DNA of 64,000 bases from Sindora glabra. Its lineage: Eukaryota; Streptophyta; Magnoliopsida; Fabales; Fabaceae. Below the pieces are notes generated by a model. The model was not told where the DNA came from and ran no database searches. It was given only the letters and a program-made list of their open reading frames with translations. The stretch lies in assembly GCA_020226215.1 (NCBI GenBank), contig CM035236.1, forward strand, positions 3,477,001 through 3,541,000, written 5' to 3'. The translations under genes and the position numbers were made by a program. This document shows, piece after piece, positions 11,711 through 23,929 of the stretch; within the stretch, counting starts at the first letter, position 1, and each line of letters starts with the position of its first letter.

Positions 11711-14700
11711 TGTTACACCCTTTTAAAAATTAAAATATTTTTATACACAATGATTATTTGATTATTATAATTGATTTTAGAGCAAAAATTTCATAGAGAA
11801 TAATATGATTATTGTGATAGAATATACAAAAAAGTAATTAGGAAAGAAAAGAATAAAATAATTAAAAATTAAAGTGCAATTAAAATTAAGTACATATTGT
11901 TGTGAATTCGAATTATCATATGCAGTGAAAATTCAAAATTTGACTTGAATTCTACCTAAGATTCATACAAAATACATAAATTAATTATTAGGATTTTATC
12001 TATTGGACACTTGTGTTTCTATTGATCAAAACTTGAGAAAGCGGATGAATTAAACGCAGGCTGGAAGGTACAGCATCTCTACGGTATCCACACAGAGTGA
12101 ACAACGACCTCTCACCCTCCACAAATCTGCTAGGATATGTTTTTCTCTTTAGGATTTAAGATTAAATATTTTCTGAGTGATTTAGGATTTTATGGAAGCT
12201 TATGAATGTGTGTAAAGTGCTGCCCTCAAGTTCCCTTTTATAGAACTTAGGTAAGCCATAATCCTAGTCCTACTAGGATAATGCCTCCAAAAAATTTTAA
12301 TCACACTTAACAACTCATTTTATCCTTATCCTAAAGATAATGAGGAGAAATAGGACTTATCTATTAATTATCTAATATTATATTATAATATTATCTCATA
12401 ATATAAATATCTTAATATTAGATAATTGCATATAGTTATCAAATATCAAAATAATATTATCTCATAATATATTTATCTAATATCTGATAACGTAAATATT
12501 TGATATTACTTTAATATTAAATAATATCACATAATAATAATTATATTTATTACATGAAAAATATATTATTATTTAATAATATATATGTGCAAGAAAATAA
12601 GTTCATTTAATTAGATATTAATTTAATTAAAATTTAATTAATTACTATCTTATTCCTACTTCTTTTGTATGACCCTGTAGGTTCTTAGTACGTTGACAAT
12701 GATTCATTATTGAGTCATAGACAGTGAGTGGTATCTATTAATACATCACCACCACTCAAGTAGTAAGAATATCTGTGATTTAATATCCACCTAATATATG
12801 ATTAACATTTTGCATCATAATTCTTTTTATAATAATATCCAAATCGAATTGAAGGCATGGAGAGTGTTATCCTCGTCAAAGTTTAATTTATATTTTTTAA
12901 TACTGAGTAGACTTCAAAACAAATGATCAATATCACATATTGATTCATTTGAGTATGGTCATGCATTTCTAAGTCTCACTTAATCAAGGGGTTCAAGGAT
13001 ATATCTCTTTTATATAAAAGTAACAAAATCTCATCTACATCACTCACTTCCCTCTGCATGATTCGTGACACACCCAATCAATACCCTACTCATCATCCTA
13101 ATTAAAGGTGACATAGGATGACATCAAAGTGAGTAACCCCTCATGTAGGGAACCATAGTGACTTCAAGTCAAAGGACTATATGCAATTGTGACCATATGA
13201 GAACTACTAATGACACAAGTCTTATCCATGCAATATTCTCATATTGGGTCAGTCCAGTACATCTGTTCACTAATAATGTACTCGTGTGTTGACTTAATAT
13301 TACATATCCATGACTCATAATCATCAGCTACTATACATGTCAGTCTTGATGTACTATTACTATCCCTTTTGTAATAATAATTGACTACGGACATTTTAGA
13401 AATAGTAAAATTATTTCAGGGATAATTATTATATTAAGTTATAAATTGTGTAAAATTAATAAAATAAAAATAAAATAATATAATAATTGCATTACCTAAA
13501 ATAAAATATAATACATTGTGTATTATTTCAATCATCTATATGATTAGTTCCTAGGACACACACCAACATATATGTATAGATAAAAAATTAGGATATTCAT
13601 CTCTAATTTTGCTTTTAAATTTCCTTTTTCTTCGTTTTGTGTAACCTATAAAACCTAACCATAATAAATTCTTACTCTATTGTTCATTTGTTTTTAGCTG
13701 CCATCCCTACTCAATTTTCTCTCTTCTATCTTTTCCTTCTTCTTTAAGTTGTCCTAACAAGAATCAAGCTAATAACTTCAAGTAATTATTGATAATTTCT
13801 AACCTAATCAAGGTGAATTCTTTTACTCTAGAGCTCATAAGCAATCATTCTTTAAGATTTTAATTTGAAAATGAGATGATTAGGAGATTTTTTGTCAAAA
13901 AAGTCTTAACCTTAAATTTGAAATGATTAGAGCAAGCTAACTACCAATCTAACCTTTAATCATCTCTTCTATACCTAGGTGATAAATAATTTACTTAAAT
14001 TAGCTTAATTTTGAATGATTTTAAGTATATGAAGACTAGGTTTTGTATATTACTGATTTTAATAATAATTGATGTAATTTATTAGTTACAGCATGTTTTT
14101 TTTTGCTAAACTTAACTTGAATATTGGTGTGAATGATTGTGATTATATGTTTTTTGTGTTTGAGGATATATAGGTTAATAAATTGGTGTTAAAAGATCGA
14201 ATCAATAATAAAAATGTAGAAAAATCTATAAAATTGAAGTTACAGTCGACAATGATTGTAAGGTATGATTTTAAAAGTCCATAATTGATTACATAGTTAA
14301 TTTTGACTAGAAAGTTGCTTTTTGAAAACTTTTAGTTAACTATGACCTCCAAAGTTATTCTTTGAATATACATAGTTAATTGTAAGTGTTAGATTTCATC
14401 TTTGAACTTTTGTAATTAATTATACAGTCAACTATTATTTTATTTTTTCAATTTTACACACTTCATGGAATTTTATAATGTTTATTGATAATTATTCATA
14501 TGATTATTTATTTAGCATATGAATGTATTTATATTTGATTATTGATTTCAAAATCATAGTATATGATGTTATTGTATTGAAAATTATGACTAGGGGATGA
14601 AATTACAAAATTGTGATATGAAAACGAAATCCAATAAAGGATAAACAGACCTTAAAGCACAAAAATTAGATTTATGAAGGGATAAGGCTTATTAGACTCA

Positions 14701-14800
14701 TAAAAAGATTTAATTACTTTCATGTCCTTATTTATCATTGTTTCTATAATTAGTGCAAAATAATGAGAATGTTATTATTTATTTAAGATATTGTGTATGG
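11711..14800 (+). mobile_element. Probable plus-strand Gypsy LTR fragment, interrupted by a solo LTR
   Basis: The segment begins TGTTACACCCTTTTA, close to the TGTTATACTCTTTTT that begins the Gypsy LTR at 61296 read on the minus strand. Beyond the inserted solo LTR (11898-13568) it continues with features seen in other LTRs of this window: a leader-like block near 13640-13760 and a cluster of ATAGTTAATT/TAATTGATTA motifs (14220-14460). The right end is not defined. I infer the assignment from start sequence and motif order, not from a full alignment. Confidence 0.4.
11898..13568 (-). mobile_element. Solo LTR, 1.67 kb, inserted within an older LTR
   Basis: The segment starts TGTTG and ends CAACA, a perfect 5 bp terminal inverted repeat with the TG...CA ends of an LTR. 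It is flanked by catat (11893-11897) and tatat (13569-13573), four of five bases matching. It has no open frame, and no partner LTR or coding domains lie nearby, so it is probably a solo LTR. Read on the minus strand it begins TGTTGGTGTGTGTCCTAGG. The family is not identified. Confidence 0.62.
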
Positions 14801-14825
14801 CTTAATCCTTATGTGATGAAAGGGT

Positions 14826-15010
14826 AGTCAATAACAATAACAACAACAAGAACAACAATAATCTTGTCCCACTAAGTAAGGTTAGCTACATAGATTGCAC
14901 AACACCAATGGACTCTATCAATAACCATATTCTCAATAATATTGTTCACCAAAAGATCCTTTTTTATAACTTCTCTTAATGTCTTTTTTAACCTTCCTCT
15001 ACTAAAAAAA
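14826..15010 (-). mobile_element. 3' end of an RTE-type LINE
   Basis: On the minus strand the segment encodes RGRLKKTLREVIKKDL followed by an NMVIDRVHW block, the typical C terminus of plant RTE non-LTR retrotransposon polyproteins (usual form GRPKKTWREVVKKDL...ALDRxxWR). It is followed by a tail of TTG/TTA triplets (14829-14863 on the plus strand, CAACAA-type), the microsatellite-like tail of RTE elements. The rest of the element is absent, as expected for a 5'-truncated LINE copy. Confidence 0.7.
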
Positions 15011-15078
15011 AAGAAAAAAGAGAAGAAAAAAAGAAGGGAGGAGGAGGAGAAAGAGAAGAAAGAAGAGAAAAAGATATC
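15007..15078 (+). repeat. Low-complexity purine tract
   Basis: An almost pure A/G tract on the plus strand. It gives open frames rich in Lys/Glu on one strand and Ser/Phe on the other, which are compositional artefacts and not genes. Confidence 0.85.
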
Positions 15079-17777
15079 TGATCTATCATATTTCTCTTTA
15101 CACATTATCCACCCAGAGAAACTTAGTAAGATCAAATGAAAGGGTAGTTTAAATGGTAAAATATTATTTATTCCTTCGTCATTTGATTTTAAGTAGATTA
15201 TTTATTCACCAAATCACAAACCTTACCTTTTTTTGTGTTTTATTGTGCAAATACTTTCACAAAGACTCTTCCATCATCACCACAACAAGAGTAATTTTTC
15301 TAAAGTTTATACTAAGTAAAATAACAAATAATTATTGTACATGCACATAGAAATGTTCTTTTAAACCTTGTTGCACATAGTTATTTTTTTTTTAGGAAAT
15401 AAAAATACCTTGTATTTGTTAGGATTAGTTAAACCATCTTAATTCCAATACACAAGGGTATGTAAACAAGCTTAACTCCTCTACCTTGAAAATGTTAGAT
15501 AAACAAACTTGTATGTAAATATATTTTGTCCTTACTATATAAATTATCTCAAAGTAATGGTACCAAATAAATTTAATTGCTAAGACAAAGTTAGGTTAGG
15601 TTGATAGAAATTAGTTTATTAGGTTCCATGTCAGTCGTAGCTTGAAAGGGTTGTAACTATATATCATTGCTAATTTTCATATTCTTAAAGTAAAAAAGTA
15701 TTTTTAATCCGTGAATTTAATTAAGGTTTCATTCTTATCCATTTAATTTTACTTAAAACAAATTTGCTCTCAAATTTTTTATATAAAGGTAGAACCTTAT
15801 TTTGATTGTAATATAATTTTTTAGAATTGCTATTAAGTGTATGCTTTTAAAGATTATAACCTTTTTATGATATGGTTGGCTTTTGCATAACCTACCTTGT
15901 GGACTACTTAATTCCTAATATATATAGAATGGCATTTTATCAAAATTTAGATTTGTTTAGTATTTGTATTAATTTATTCTATCACATTATGGTAACTTTT
16001 TATCTTTACATTATAATGGAAACCATCGCATTTTTGAAAAGTTAAAAAATAAATTTACTTATAATAAAACTTATGTCATGTTTGCTTTATGAAATCCTTT
16101 TCACATTTATGATAGTGTTTTGAAGGGATGTTAAATTCTTATGTTTGATTCAAAATTAAAAAAAATGCATTGAAAAATATTTTTAACCTAATGTTTTTTA
16201 AAATATTTTTATAAGAAGATAAATATCCTATATTTTCATATCATAAAAATATTTTAATCATTTAAAATAATTATTTTATTCACTTTTTCAAACTTTACTA
16301 TCTTATTTTACTATTACCCATTGTTGTTATTGTTGTTAACAACTATTTGCCACCATGCATTATTTACTACCACCATTGCCTAATGACGCTCACCACTATT
16401 GATTATTTTCCATGCCAAAGGTAGATTTACATCATAAATTATGGGGGCAATTGCCCTATAATTTTTTTTTCAAATGTATACATGCTAATTATATATATCT
16501 ACTTCATAACTTATATAAAATTGATTTGATATCCATTCTTTATACTATTTGAAATAGAAAAAATTTACTTTAATCAAGTATAAAATTATTTAATATTTCA
16601 CTTAAGGAGATATACTAAAATAGATAGCATTATATTTTTATTTAAATATTAATTTTTAATAATAATTTAAATATTTATGTTTGTAGATATACATTGGCCT
16701 AATAAGTTGAAATTTTTTGGATCGACCACTAACATATGGCCCAAATATTAATTATTGTGACTTATTATCATTCATTATTATTGATAACTACCTATTATCA
16801 TTTGATGTGATTGATTACTTAATTTCTAATAAAGATATTTTTTATAATCTAATATTTATAAAAATATGTAAGTTAATTAAAATATAGTAATATAACATTC
16901 TCAAAGATCTTTTTAATTAAACTAAATATAATATGACATCCTTAAAATTTGTATTTTCAAGAATAAATATATTAATCAATAAACCAAACATTTCGTTGGA
17001 TAATAAAGTTGACTTCCATGAAAATGCAGGAATCAAAAGGCGCCCTTTTGCTATTTTTAAAAAGTGCTTCTTTTCAGTAGGCATGTAAGTTAGGGTGAAA
17101 ACAGGCTATGCAAGGCAAACCTACACAAACTAAGGCTAACACAAACTTATTTGTATAAGCATGCATTCAAAACGGGTATATTTGGATAGAATCACACAAA
17201 CTCATGAGTGGCCCACTGGTAGCTGCATCATTTTTTCTTTTTTACAATTAAAAATAACTAAACCATTAGAAACTTACAAACAAAAATAAAAAATTGAATT
17301 TTGAACATCAAGGAAGGCAAATTTAAAGGGACATTAGATTAAATTAAATTAAAAAATATCTATTTTTTGTAAATTATAATTGATTAGTTAGATTTTTTTA
17401 TTTTGTTTAATTAGTTAGTCAAATAATTTTTTAAAAAAATTATATTAAGTCATTATACATTAGATTGAAAACTGGATTGGATTAAAAAAAAATTTTAATA
17501 CTTAGAGAATTATTAAAAAAATAAGAAATTAAAAAAAGCTTATAGAAGTCACAACCTGAGGCTTGCCCGCAATAAAAATAAGGCAAAAAAATGAAATTAG
17601 ATCACTCCATATCCATGGGCTACTCGCAAACTCGTAACCTGTTTTAAACTCCTACTTTTTAGGTTTTCTAGAATTGGTATCCTCTCTTTTTTTCTAGAAG
17701 AAAGATAAGATAAATTTCAAAAATAAATAGATATTAAAAAGTTTTTTACTTGAAATTATAGATTTTAATAAAAAATA
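15079..17777. other. AT-rich intergenic stretch
   Basis: No supported gene. A 12 bp palindrome GGGCAATTGCCC lies at 16445-16456. Weak inverted similarity between about 17095 (AAAACAGGCTATG) and about 17645 (minus strand AAAACAGGTTACG) could mark a short non-autonomous DNA transposon, but no target duplication was found. Confidence 0.4.
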
Positions 17778-18077
17778 ATGTATTTTAAAATAAAATTTAT
17801 GTTTTTTATTTGTCTGAAAATAATAAAAATAATAATAATAGAAGAAGGAGAGTTCAAATCCTCTAATATAAAGTTGAGATGGATTGAGAAGAGTCAGGTG
17901 ACGCTCCTTAAGTTCATGTTTGCCAGAAAAATGCTACCATTAGATGAGATTGGTGACTTTCCAGGTCATTGGTGTGAGATCTGTTCGAGGGACTCAATGC
18001 CCAATAATTTGAGGACTAGTGGGCGTGTTTCCCTCAACAAGGCAAGAGTCCAAAGTGTAATGGACCGCCTTGACTAA
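17778..18077 (+). CDS. Unrecognised 99-codon open frame in a GC-richer island
   Basis: The open frame begins in AT-rich DNA, and only the part from about 17850 has ordinary plant coding-like composition. That part includes SQVTLLKFMFARKMLPLDE, then GHWCEICSRDSMPN and ends VQSVMDRLD. I do not recognise a family. The first 25 residues are low-complexity hydrophobic and are probably not translated. It may be an exon fragment captured by a transposon or a chance frame. No splice partners or promoter were found. Confidence 0.2.
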   Translation: MYFKIKFMFFICLKIIKIIIIEEGEFKSSNIKLRWIEKSQVTLLKFMFARKMLPLDEIGDFPGHWCEICSRDSMPNNLRTSGRVSLNKARVQSVMDRLD

Positions 18078-18119
18078 GTGAATACAGACACAACTGCAGC
18101 TCCTTACCGGTTCGGTGGC

Positions 18120-18135
18120 AGCCCCCCGGGGGGCT
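18120..18135. repeat. 16 bp perfect GC palindrome
   Basis: AGCCCCCCGGGGGGCT is a perfect palindrome at the right edge of the GC-richer island, followed directly by CTAGT. In this AT-rich window such a sequence is conspicuous. A hairpin near CTAGT recalls a Helitron 3' end, but here the hairpin has no loop and there is no usual spacer, so this remains a suggestion. Confidence 0.6.
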
Positions 18136-18966
18136 CTAGTTCCTTTTGCATGATGATATCAAACTAAAATTCTAGTAGGATCCCAACAATCATCGGAGGA
18201 TATGAAAGCAACAAACAACTTGCAAACTTCAATAAAAAAACGACAATTATATTATATGATCCCCTCCCATTTCTTTAACTCGTTATACTGGTACAAGTTC
18301 ACACTGGTGTGGCATGCAACTCTGAGCTAACAATTCACTTTAAGCAAGATAAGGTATAATGAAACACGTTCAAAATTCGTTCGCAGGATAAGCATTCCAC
18401 TGGCCTTTTATTTACATTCAACCTTTATATTTACTTTTTCACACACCTCATCCACATAATTACAAGAAGTACTACATATTCTGATCCATTTAGTTTTGTT
18501 CATTGTATAATACTTAAGATAGTCTAAATAGGTGAGACTGATAATCAAATATGAATAATTTAAATTAGATCCTGCTAAATTTACAATTCATTAGACTAGT
18601 AAATCAAAATAAATGTGATTACAATTACCTAATGGCAAGAATCTCAATCCACTTCTACTTCCCACTAACATTTAAAAATCTCATGCATCAGTGAAACTAA
18701 GTGACAAATAGTCCAAATAGAGAAGACAACAGAAAATACAAGGAGAAACTGCAAAATGCCAAATTGTTTACTTTGACCCACAAATCCCAATATTCATATG
18801 CCATTGCCAACCCGTTGCTTTTTATACCAACAAAACCAGGTCATGAGATTCTTCCCACTATATGTATAAAAAAGTAATACACAACCGCAGTCGTAAACAG
18901 CAATAGCAATCGATCCAACTATTTAAATATTTTAAAATTTAGCATGGACATTTTAAATACTAAGCA
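18136..18966. other. Downstream region of the IRKI-like gene
   Basis: This non-coding stretch lies beyond the stop of the minus-strand gene to the right and probably contains its 3' untranslated region. No polyadenylation site can be fixed with confidence. Confidence 0.35.
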
Positions 18967-20576
18967 CTAAGGTGTTGGTGCTAAACATTTATCGTCGTTG
19001 CAAAGGTAACCATGACTGTTGTTGCTGGAGTACCTGCTAAGAACCTTGCATTTCACTACACTGCCATTGACATAGAAGCCCGGTGCCACCATTATTCGAA
19101 CCATGCTGGGGACTAATTTGTTAGCCTTGTCTCCACCCATATCCTCCATGTAAACCGAATCAAATCTCACCCCTTTATCCACTCTGAAAATTGGCAAGCT
19201 GGGATGCACCGAAGTCGACAACAGGTGCACCAACCAGACACTCCTGGAGGCACCAAAAAAGGCTTGCAACAATGGCTCGGGCCAAGCTCTGTTCCAACTT
19301 AACATAGCCACTATTTCGCTCATTTTCCTATCACAAAACTTGCTGAATTCTTCACTGAAATGCCTCGTTCCCTTGTTCAGTACTTCTTCCCATGTCAAAC
19401 CGTGAAGCATATTAAACGATATAAAATTCGCCTCACATCGTTCCATTGGGTTCAATATGTAATTAGACGCGTTCTTTTGGAACGCAACCGATTCAAAATC
19501 CTCAAAGAAAGCTTTGTTCAACAGAGCTTCTAAGTAAAAAAGCAAGCTTCTAGTGTAATTTTTGGAGAACGAGATTTTTATATCGTAGGGCTGAAGAAGT
19601 AGTGAAATTCTCTCATAAACTTTGGCCCCCATGTGCCTGAGCTGCAAAGTGAGAGACCGGCTTAATAGCCTCACCGAAGAACGAGCTTCAGAGACAGAGA
19701 CCAAAAAATGCTCGATTACGGTGTCCTCATTACTAACTTGATGGAAATTTTGGCCCACGGGCATTCTATACGGAGAAGTGTTGCTGCATTCTTCTAGTCC
19801 AGACTTCAAAGTACGGCAATAGAGTTCGAGTTTGTTAAGTTTCCTCTCTAACTCTGCCATGGAGTATTTTAGCCTTGAAGCTTCTAAAAGAGCCTCATCC
19901 TTCTTCCTCGTGGCTTGAATCAACTTGTGGGAAAGTTCAGCCACTGCAATTTTCCACTGCTCTTCTCTTGCAGTTGACAGAACCTCAGTGGACTTGGGAC
20001 TCTTGCGCGTCAAGGATGACAGGATCGATTTGAAAATCCCATTTGGACTTGTCAACAGAGAAGTGTGCTTGTTTTGTCCGTTGTTATCCAACGGAACGAT
20101 GGTGATCTTTTCACGAGCATGCGGCCGGCACTTGTTGCACGAGATGGAGCCATCTCCCGCGTCGGAGCCACTCGAATCGGACCGTTTCTTGTGATAGGAT
20201 TTGCCATTTTTCTGATTCTGATGAAGAGGGGTTGGGGTGTGGTGCTTGGGAGTGAGACCCTTGTCCGTAGAAACACTCGGCGTTGCTCTGCTCTGGCTTC
20301 TGTCTTCACTGTAATCATCTTCACGTTCTTCTTGAATCTGCAACAACGCAAACAAACATGCAAGTCAAATGAAATCAGAGAAGGAAGCTAACAAATATGG
20401 ATGTCAAAGACCTGTTTTGTTCCCATTATATTTTTGGAGAAAGAAACAGAGACGGGAACAGTGCAATGTACAGCAATAGTACTCACAGGAGTGAATAATG
20501 GCGAGTGACGAGAAGCTGGCGGGGGAGAAGCAGCGGATTTGGAAGAAGAAGAAGGAGAAGAAGACGAAGGAGCCAT
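18967..20576 (-). CDS. IRKI: IRK-interacting protein-like (DUF641/GIL1-related), intact
   Basis: Related plant proteins (IRKI, GRAVITROPIC IN THE LIGHT 1) are linked to receptor-kinase signalling and tropic growth. Two exons: 20487-20576 (30 codons, donor GTGAGT) and 18967-20337 (acceptor GCAG), joined in phase to give 486 residues ending at TAG. The start gives MAPSSSSPSSSSKSAASPPP and the junction reads HSPLFTP-IQEERED, the family pattern. After a Ser/Pro-rich and basic N terminus with a CNKC pair, residues about 158-214 form the DUF641 coiled coil (WKIAVAELSHKLIQATRKKD, MAELERKLNKLELYC). Residues about 242-480 hold the conserved C-terminal block, including LLSRSLTLQLRHMG, FEDFES and the closing VAPGFYVNGSVVKCKVLSRY. 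Both exons are fully open. Assignment to the family is firm; the exact orthologue is less so. Confidence 0.93.
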
Positions 20577-21890
20577 TTGATTATCGATTATCGCATTTTT
20601 GTGTGGGTTGCCGCATTTATCTGTGAATTGCGATGAGTGCGGGTTGATGTAAATTACTGTGACAAGAGGCCTTAACCTGTGATTTGTGAGAAACCCTCGT
20701 GCCAGTTTCGTCGGTTTGTAATGATGATAACGAAGGACAGGTGGGTACCCCCACGCGCTGCCAACTAAATGGAGATTCTCAATTTTGTCCTTCAGGAATC
20801 TTAATTATCTTTCTATTCCAACACGTTTTCATCCCTTTCGAATTTGATTGCCTCTGTCTTAAAGCTTTCCAAAAATATTTCTGGAGAATAGAAAAGCTAT
20901 CTGAGTAATTTGGATGAGACATGGGGAGGACGGAGCCGAGGAGTGGCGGAAAATGTTTAGAGGACAAAACTACCCTTACTTAAGAGAGAATGCGGGAATT
21001 ATTGACCGCAGAGTTAAGAGGGGCAGCAAAATGAGAAGGGTGCACCTCAGTCAGCGTTCCCCCATTGAATGCACCGTCCGGAGAGGAAGTTCTCACATTG
21101 ATAGCTATCCTTAACTCCTCCGGTACCGTCCCAACAACCTGCATTTATTGGGGGACTGTTCACCTCCATCTAATCATGCGTAAAAGTTGATAGCTTTCAT
21201 TCTTTTGATAATTAAATAAAAAATTCTATGATAAATTTAAAATGAATAGATCAATAATTTTAATTAATGAATATATTTATAATAAAAATAAAAAAATATA
21301 AATAATATTAATTTTAATATTTTAAATTAATATTTTTTTAAGATATTAAAATATTTTTTATTAATTATTTTTATAAAATTAATAGTATAATTTTTATTCA
21401 AATTAAAAAAATGAAAAATGTTAGCTTCCACGTTCAAATGAGCAACCCTCTAATCAATCAAATAGTAGCTATTCTATTGAACAAAAAAGGGAAAAAAGAA
21501 AAAACTATTTGCCATTTAGCATATATACATCTTGTAATATCTTTGTCAATATATTCCAGTCCAATTTAAGTCACTAAGTACAATATAACATAAAAAATTT
21601 GATAACATATTAGAAATCTAAAATTTTAGATTCAGGTGTAAAAAAACACTAATATAATCTAAATCAAATTAAGTTGATACTTGTTAAAGTTAATTGTCTT
21701 CAAATAAAATAGATAACGGGAAGGATAACATACACAACTAACTTAGTTTGTTTTGGGGCAGAGAATCATAAATAAAAGCACCAACCAGGTCAATTCACTT
21801 GGGGGCCTGTGTTAATGAGCGTGTGAAACTAGGGAGTTGAGATAAAGGTCAGTAGTAGCGCATGTGATGTTAATAAATAGGATTGGGAGA
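20577..21890. other. Upstream region of the IRKI-like gene and intergenic DNA
   Basis: The minus-strand leader and promoter of the IRKI-like gene probably occupy about 20577-21150, where GC content is higher. From 21180 the sequence becomes AT-rich. Short open frames at 20699-20908, 20779-20967 and 20914-21114 lack any recognisable similarity. No TATA box could be assigned. Confidence 0.4.
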
Positions 21891-22500
21891 GTGGTCCATG
21901 CAACGCAGTGCCCAGCCATCTTACCCTTACGTGGCCGCTGACTTGGGTCATTTACATGTACATATACATATACATACTATTTTATAGGAATCACGTGCAC
22001 GTGTCCCCACCTTCCTCCTCTCTCTCTCAGCTGACCTCTCCCCAGTCCCGGCTGCTACCCAGCGGCTGTATGCTGCTCGCTGCTCGCTGCTCGCTGCTTG
22101 AGATAGGGACAGAATAGACTACTCCGTAAATACGACGACGTCAACCAGCTAAGCGCAAACCTTGAATCATTCAGATAATGTAAAATGGAAAAAAAAATTA
22201 AGGATCATTAAGTTGCATATCTGTCTTCGTCCGTCTTCTTTGTCTTCCTTCACAGCCTTCGCTCTGGGCTGAAATAAGCGGCATTCAGTTTTGGTTCCAA
22301 CCGTGAGCTCCGCTGCCTGGCCATCGGTACTTCCTTTTCACATTCCTACCGCACTTCAAAATTCATCCCCTATTTGTATTTGAACTCTCTCCGTACCCGC
22401 GTACCGTCTCTTCGTCTAATTCAATTACCAAATGAAATTCTAACCCTTAATTGGCCGACTATAAATGCCACTGGAATATCAGGGTGTCCAAGAAAATTTA
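21891..22500 (+). promoter_or_regulatory. Orphan promoter/leader-like stretch
   Basis: A GC-richer island with two abutting G-boxes (21992-22003), a CT-rich run (22010-22040), GCTGCTC direct repeats (22071-22096), and a CTATAAATG box near 22459. It resembles a plant promoter plus leader, including a possible splice donor at CATCG|GTACTT (about 22327). No coding exon follows on either strand before the repeats begin. It could be a leftover promoter of a lost gene, or a distal element. Confidence 0.3.
21992..22003. promoter_or_regulatory. Two abutting G-boxes (CACGTGCACGTG)
   Basis: CACGTG occurs twice without a gap. It is the core site for plant bZIP and bHLH factors and for ABA-response elements. 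The site lies about 1.4 kb upstream of the IRKI-like start on the other strand. Which gene it serves, if any, is unknown. Confidence 0.5.
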
Positions 22501-23929
22501 CAATTTTTTGCAATAGCAATGCTGGGTTTTTCTCGCACAATTAATTTTTTTTTTTACGTTATTTTGTAAAATTATACTAATTACATTGTAACCAGTAAAA
22601 TTGAAGATATCAATGCATAATAAAATTATAAGAGTTTACAATAGAAATCTTAAGAATTTGAGAATATAAATTAATTTTAAAATTATTGTTCATTCGTGCA
22701 TAATCATTTAATAAAAATTATCAATATATTTTTACTATTAATAAAAAATTATTAAATTTTTAATGATATGTGAATTTTTATTTATTAATAATAAAAAATT
22801 AATAGTGGATAAATTTTAAAATTAAAATTTAATACAACAATATTATGCCATTACAATTTAAAATGGTAATCCCTGCCCGGACAGCCCTAACGTTGACGTC
22901 CATTCGAAACGAATTCATGCAACACAAAGGCTTTAGCTTCGGGACGGTTGAATATCATTTCATACATAGCCATAATGATGACAATGATGATTACCAATCT
23001 GATAGCCTCGTCATGGCCACAATCATGTTTAATTTAATTATGCAGATTCATTTAATTGCTATCAATTGTGAATTAAATAAATAAATATATATATATATAT
23101 ATCATCTAATTATTACACCGCCAAAAAATCTTAGCTAGAATGACATTAAAGATTTTATATTTTTTTAATATTTAAAGTTTAATTTTTAATTTTTATATAT
23201 TATGTGTGTATATATAATAATTTAATTATTTTTATATATTTTTTTAAAAAAATTCTAACTAATTGTAAATCTCATATTAGCCTTTCTTTTAAGATACAGA
23301 TACAAGGAACTACATTTAAATTAATTTTATCTAATGGCCGTGCATGAAAATCCCTCACATGGACGCTACACCCGAAGGGCAAGGATGCATAGTTACCCGC
23401 TAACACAATTTATGAGTTTTAATAAAAAATCATTAAAAATTGTATTTTTAATACGAAATACTGCAATTTTATTTTTTTATAAAAATTATAAGTGAATTCA
23501 AAATTTTTATTTAATAAATATATAAAAATTTAAAATTTCATTGCTTGAAATTGAATAAAAAACTTTTAATATTTTGTATAAATTGCAAATTTTTTTTATA
23601 AAAAAAATGTTGTATGCAACTTTTTTTTAAAATGCCCTAAAGTTGGAAATTTTTTAAAATTTTTCTCTACATTCTTACACTTTTTTTTTTACAAAATTTA
23701 CATATAATTCCCTAAAATTTTAAACTGTTCTTCTTGAAGTTTTTAATAAATTATAATTTAACCTCGTCAAAAAATTCCCATCTAACTTCATCCCTGTGAA
23801 TAATGCAAGATACAACACAATGTAACACAATTAAAATTTAAATTTACCCACCACACCTCTAAATCTCATCTCATCTCCTCTTCACCACCATTATAAAATT
23901 TATGGTTCCTTTGGGTATTTTTGGTGACT
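22501..23929. other. AT-rich intergenic stretch
   Basis: Contains a TA microsatellite (about 23083-23101). An open frame at 22845-23084 has no recognisable similarity. Nothing else could be supported. Confidence 0.4.

Noticed and set aside
14942..15139. Lys/Glu-rich plus-strand frame
   Set aside because: Encoded by a low-complexity purine tract; composition alone explains it.
17845..17862. GTTCAAATCC-like tRNA B-box
   Set aside because: The flanking bases do not form a T-stem, and no A-box or acceptor stem lies at the proper distance. No tRNA gene is supported anywhere in the window.
18120..18140. Helitron 3' terminus (palindrome followed by CTAGT)
   Set aside because: Palindrome has no loop and no 10-12 nt spacer, and no TC 5' end or rolling-circle replicase was found. 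Kept only as a possibility in the findings.
19925..20391. Several open frames on both strands over the IRKI-like gene
   Set aside because: They overlap the coding exon in other frames or on the opposite strand, have no family signature, and are shadows of a well-supported gene.
22845..23084. 79-codon frame in AT-rich DNA
   Set aside because: No recognisable family, no splice partners and no promoter; the length is compatible with chance.
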